Below, piece by piece: positions 44,082-46,100 of a DNA stretch of 46,100 bases (its first letter is position 1; each line of letters starts with the position of its first letter). The translations under genes were made by a program, and so were the position numbers. The notes below the pieces were generated by a model. It did not search any database, was not told the origin of the DNA, and saw nothing but the letters and a program-made list of their open reading frames with translations. The stretch is from Thermovibrio guaymasensis (GTDB lineage Bacteria > Aquificota > Aquificia > Desulfurobacteriales > Desulfurobacteriaceae): assembly GCF_003633715.1 (NCBI RefSeq), contig NZ_RBIE01000006.1:1-46100 (forward strand), in the 5' to 3' direction.

Positions 44082-44102
44082 AAAAACCACCCGAGGGGGT
44101 TT
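44082..44102 (-). terminator. Intrinsic terminator after the tailspike gene
   Basis: On the minus strand AAACCCCCTCGGGTGGTTTTT forms an imperfect stem with a T run. It lies about 25 nt past the tailspike stop and before the lysis genes. Confidence 0.6.
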
Positions 44103-44127
44103 ACAATTCATTAAGTAGAAATATTAA

Positions 44128-46100
44128 TTATGTAGCTTGCACATTTCCTGTCGCAAAGATCTCCATTGCAAATCTACCAGAAGTGGAACCAACGGCAGTT
44201 GCAACCAACACGTCAGAGCTATTGATTGACCATGTGAATGATGGGCTGCTTGCGGATGCACCAGTTGTCAATCCAACACTTCCAATTTGTGTAATGTACT
44301 TGGTGCTCCCAATAGCTGTGACTAGCAACTCATATACGGCACTATTAGTACCTGAAGTTGCTGTAGTTCCAAAGATAGCATTGACTAAAAGTCTACCTCC
44401 GTAAGATGCACCAGAAATACTGGGGTGGGATAGGGAGGCAACACCCACAGAACTACCAACTGTAAAATCTCTATTGATAGTTTTTTTATAGTTATGTTTG
44501 TAGCTAGTCAGATTCGTGATTTTAGCTGCCTGAAAATTCCTGGAATCTGCATTAAATCCCGATGGCATTGTTAAAGTTCGGATGTCTCCGATAGAACCAC
44601 CTGTAGCCAGTGTAAAGTGGTTAGCTATAGAGTTTTCAATAAGCGCAACATCGTTTAACACACCTATACTACTTTCAACTATTGCACTGATTAACTGCCC
44701 GTAACACCCCTCAAAAATGTATTTCGGGTAGTTAGCCATAGTATTTTTTCCGATGGCGACAGAGCAAGGTCGGTTCATGTGTATGCCTTGAAACTTGATC
44801 AGAGGCACAAATCCAGTTGCACTATTACCCAACGTTTTAATCACGTATGGCGTACTGGTATTAGCCTCAATATAACCACCTATGAACATGATTGGGCTAG
44901 ATGCTGTACATTTAATCAAAGCTTCTGTGCAGAGATTTTGTTCTAAATCACATGCGAAGAAGTGCCATTGCGTACCGTAAGAGTCCCATTCGATCATACA
45001 ATCATCTGTACCCCTTCTAAAGATACAGTTGTAGAAAGTGTTGGCGTTTGGTTCTCGCGTACCAACTATACCAAGTGATCGAATAGCTTTAAATCCGACA
45101 GAGTTTGTGGTAGACATGTATGTTCCAAAATCACACTTTTGAAAATCACATAAGATTAAGTTAGCATCGATCCCGTAACGCAATGATCTGTCAAAAACAC
45201 AATGATCAAAAGTGCTTTGAGATAAATATCCATTGCTTGTGCTTCGAAACGCTGTAGCTGTTCCACCAGTGCTAGCTTTAAACATCAACTTACCGAAATA
45301 AGACGACTCAGAGCTAAACCCTGCTTTCACTGTAAATATTGGGATGTCAGCCGTAGCTGTAATGCTTCTGCTAAATTGAACTGCCCCACCATCACCTTCG
45401 ATTCTGAGAGTTGCGTCTAGTTCTGTAGTTGTGTTGACTTTTAGATCGAAATCTACAATCAATTTCACTTTTAACGCCGTTGCAATGTTTACAGCTAAAT
45501 CCAGTGCTGCGGAGTGGTCACTTGCAGACGGGTCTGCTCCACAAGCCGATACAGTCAGCACATTTGATGAAAACTGTTTTACCCAGCCATTAATAACTGT
45601 TACGCCGTTGTTTATTGAGGATTGCGTAGAGTCATATTTAAAATGATCGCCACCCAGATATTGCCCCACGTAATATCCAGTCATCAGTACAACTTGACCA
45701 TCACTGCCTGAAAGCCCTTCTAATTCTACTTTTGAGCTAACAACACCTTTAAGCTTCATCAACCAACCAGCCATGCCAATATTCGGATTATTGACATTAT
45801 TAGCAATTGTTGATTGAACAATATCACCATTATCAAGCATCAAACGAGCATTTAACGGATAACCACCTATCTTATCTGCATGCTCTTGATCGAACTCATA
45901 AGACATGCCGTTGTTAAGATGTACTAAATGTTGCGTAACTAGGTTGAACATTCCATTGAAATCATTTCGCTCAGGAGGAATACCCCCCTCAGAAATCTTT
46001 TGTTGAGTGATTGGAGGGAATCCAACTTGCATGGTCGCATTTTGCGGTTCAGCGCCAACTGATTCTGGAATAATGTTTTTATCGCCATTTTCAGCGAACG
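44128..46100 (-). CDS. Tailspike with beta-helix domain, probable capsule depolymerase (body)
   Basis: Six hundred and fifty-seven codons are in this part; the protein is 666 residues once the nine duplicated and 23 other N-terminal codons at 1-123 are counted. The anchor (1-130) includes GFPPITQQKISEGGIPPERN and a GGYPLNARLMLDNGDIVQST segment. The central part starts SACGADPSASDHSAALDLAV, matching the opening of pectate-lyase-3-type beta helices, and continues with repeated short strands up to about residue 520. A beta C-terminal domain (530-666) may trimerise. Such proteins cut host capsule and set host range. It follows the first fibre gene and ends before a terminator. Confidence 0.82.
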   Translation of the reverse strand, partial: FAENGDKNIIPESVGAEPQNATMQVGFPPITQQKISEGGIPPERNDFNGMFNLVTQHLVHLNNGMSYEFDQEHADKIGGYPLNARLMLDNGDIVQSTIANNVNNPNIGMAGWLMKLKGVVSSKVELEGLSGSDGQVVLMTGYYVGQYLGGDHFKYDSTQSSINNGVTVINGWVKQFSSNVLTVSACGADPSASDHSAALDLAVNIATALKVKLIVDFDLKVNTTTELDATLRIEGDGGAVQFSRSITATADIPIFTVKAGFSSESSYFGKLMFKASTGGTATAFRSTSNGYLSQSTFDHCVFDRSLRYGIDANLILCDFQKCDFGTYMSTTNSVGFKAIRSLGIVGTREPNANTFYNCIFRRGTDDCMIEWDSYGTQWHFFACDLEQNLCTEALIKCTASSPIMFIGGYIEANTSTPYVIKTLGNSATGFVPLIKFQGIHMNRPCSVAIGKNTMANYPKYIFEGCYGQLISAIVESSIGVLNDVALIENSIANHFTLATGGSIGDIRTLTMPSGFNADSRNFQAAKITNLTSYKHNYKKTINRDFTVGSSVGVASLSHPSISGASYGGRLLVNAIFGTTATSGTNSAVYELLVTAIGSTKYITQIGSVGLTTGASASSPSFTWSINSSDVLVATAVGSTSGRFAMEIFATGNVQAT
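46006..46100. repeat. 95-bp terminal direct repeat, right copy
   Basis: Identical to 1-95. The sequence reads on from base 46100 into base 96 without a break in the tailspike frame. Confidence 0.9.

Noticed and set aside
1-46100. attL/attR of an integrated prophage formed by the terminal repeats
   Set aside because: The repeats lie inside the tailspike frame with no host sequence outside; the frame continues across, so they are an assembly overlap or permutation.
1-46100. CRISPR array, retron, diversity-generating retroelement, insertion sequence
   Set aside because: No regularly spaced repeats, no reverse transcriptase and no transposase were found on either strand.

Overview
The window is a complete circular or circularly permuted genome of a contractile-tailed bacteriophage, written out with a 95-base overlap: positions 1-95 are repeated exactly at 46006-46100, so the unique length is about 46,005 bp. 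The protein set (DUF3383-type sheath, DUF3277-type tube, DUF2184-type capsid, DUF1073-type portal, Gp138-like spike, beta-helix tailspike, GH108 endolysin, RecT/exonuclease, O/P-like replication pair), the AT-rich composition and the many short ATGA-coupled accessory genes suggest an Acinetobacter myovirus of the Obolenskvirus/AP22 type. That assignment is inferred from recalled family knowledge, not from a search.

Layout. Late genes lie on the minus strand and read leftward from about 26.35 kb: terS, terL, portal, head morphogenesis protein, a 0.46-kb non-coding region, small accessory genes (18.4-21.3 kb), prohead protease/scaffold, cement, major capsid, neck proteins, sheath, tube, tail chaperones with a -1 frameshift site, tape measure, baseplate hub, spike, wedge and baseplate J, then two tail-fibre genes. 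The second fibre gene runs through the circular junction to 44128 and is followed by two membrane proteins and the endolysin (42951). Two DNA methyltransferase genes, each with its own promoter and terminator, interrupt the late operon at 4.8-5.7 kb and 12.9-13.6 kb.

Early genes are in two arms that diverge from a control region near 37.56 kb. The minus arm (37.5 to 26.4 kb) carries a small Cro-like repressor, a third methyltransferase, a Rha-like regulator, an orphan Phd-like protein, O-like and P-like replication proteins, RusA, a Fis-like HTH protein and about 20 small proteins. The plus arm (37.6 to 42.85 kb) carries an unusual HTH, coiled-coil and membrane-anchor protein, a serine-rich protein, a lipoprotein, RecT, its exonuclease and a MazG-like enzyme. 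It ends at a terminator facing the end of the late operon. No integrase, tRNA or CRISPR array was seen.

Most notable: (1) a roughly 455-nt minus-strand segment at 21391-21849 with promoter, terminator, a 6-bp helix joining its two ends and many internal hairpins, read as a large structured RNA gene; (2) a sequence motif, TTTACTATTGAGAAT, repeated about eight times and always lying in a promoter region, suggesting a phage-wide early regulon; (3) divergent control promoters that share one palindromic -35 box; (4) a superinfection-immunity-like gene split by an apparent one-base indel; (5) iterons inside the O-like gene.
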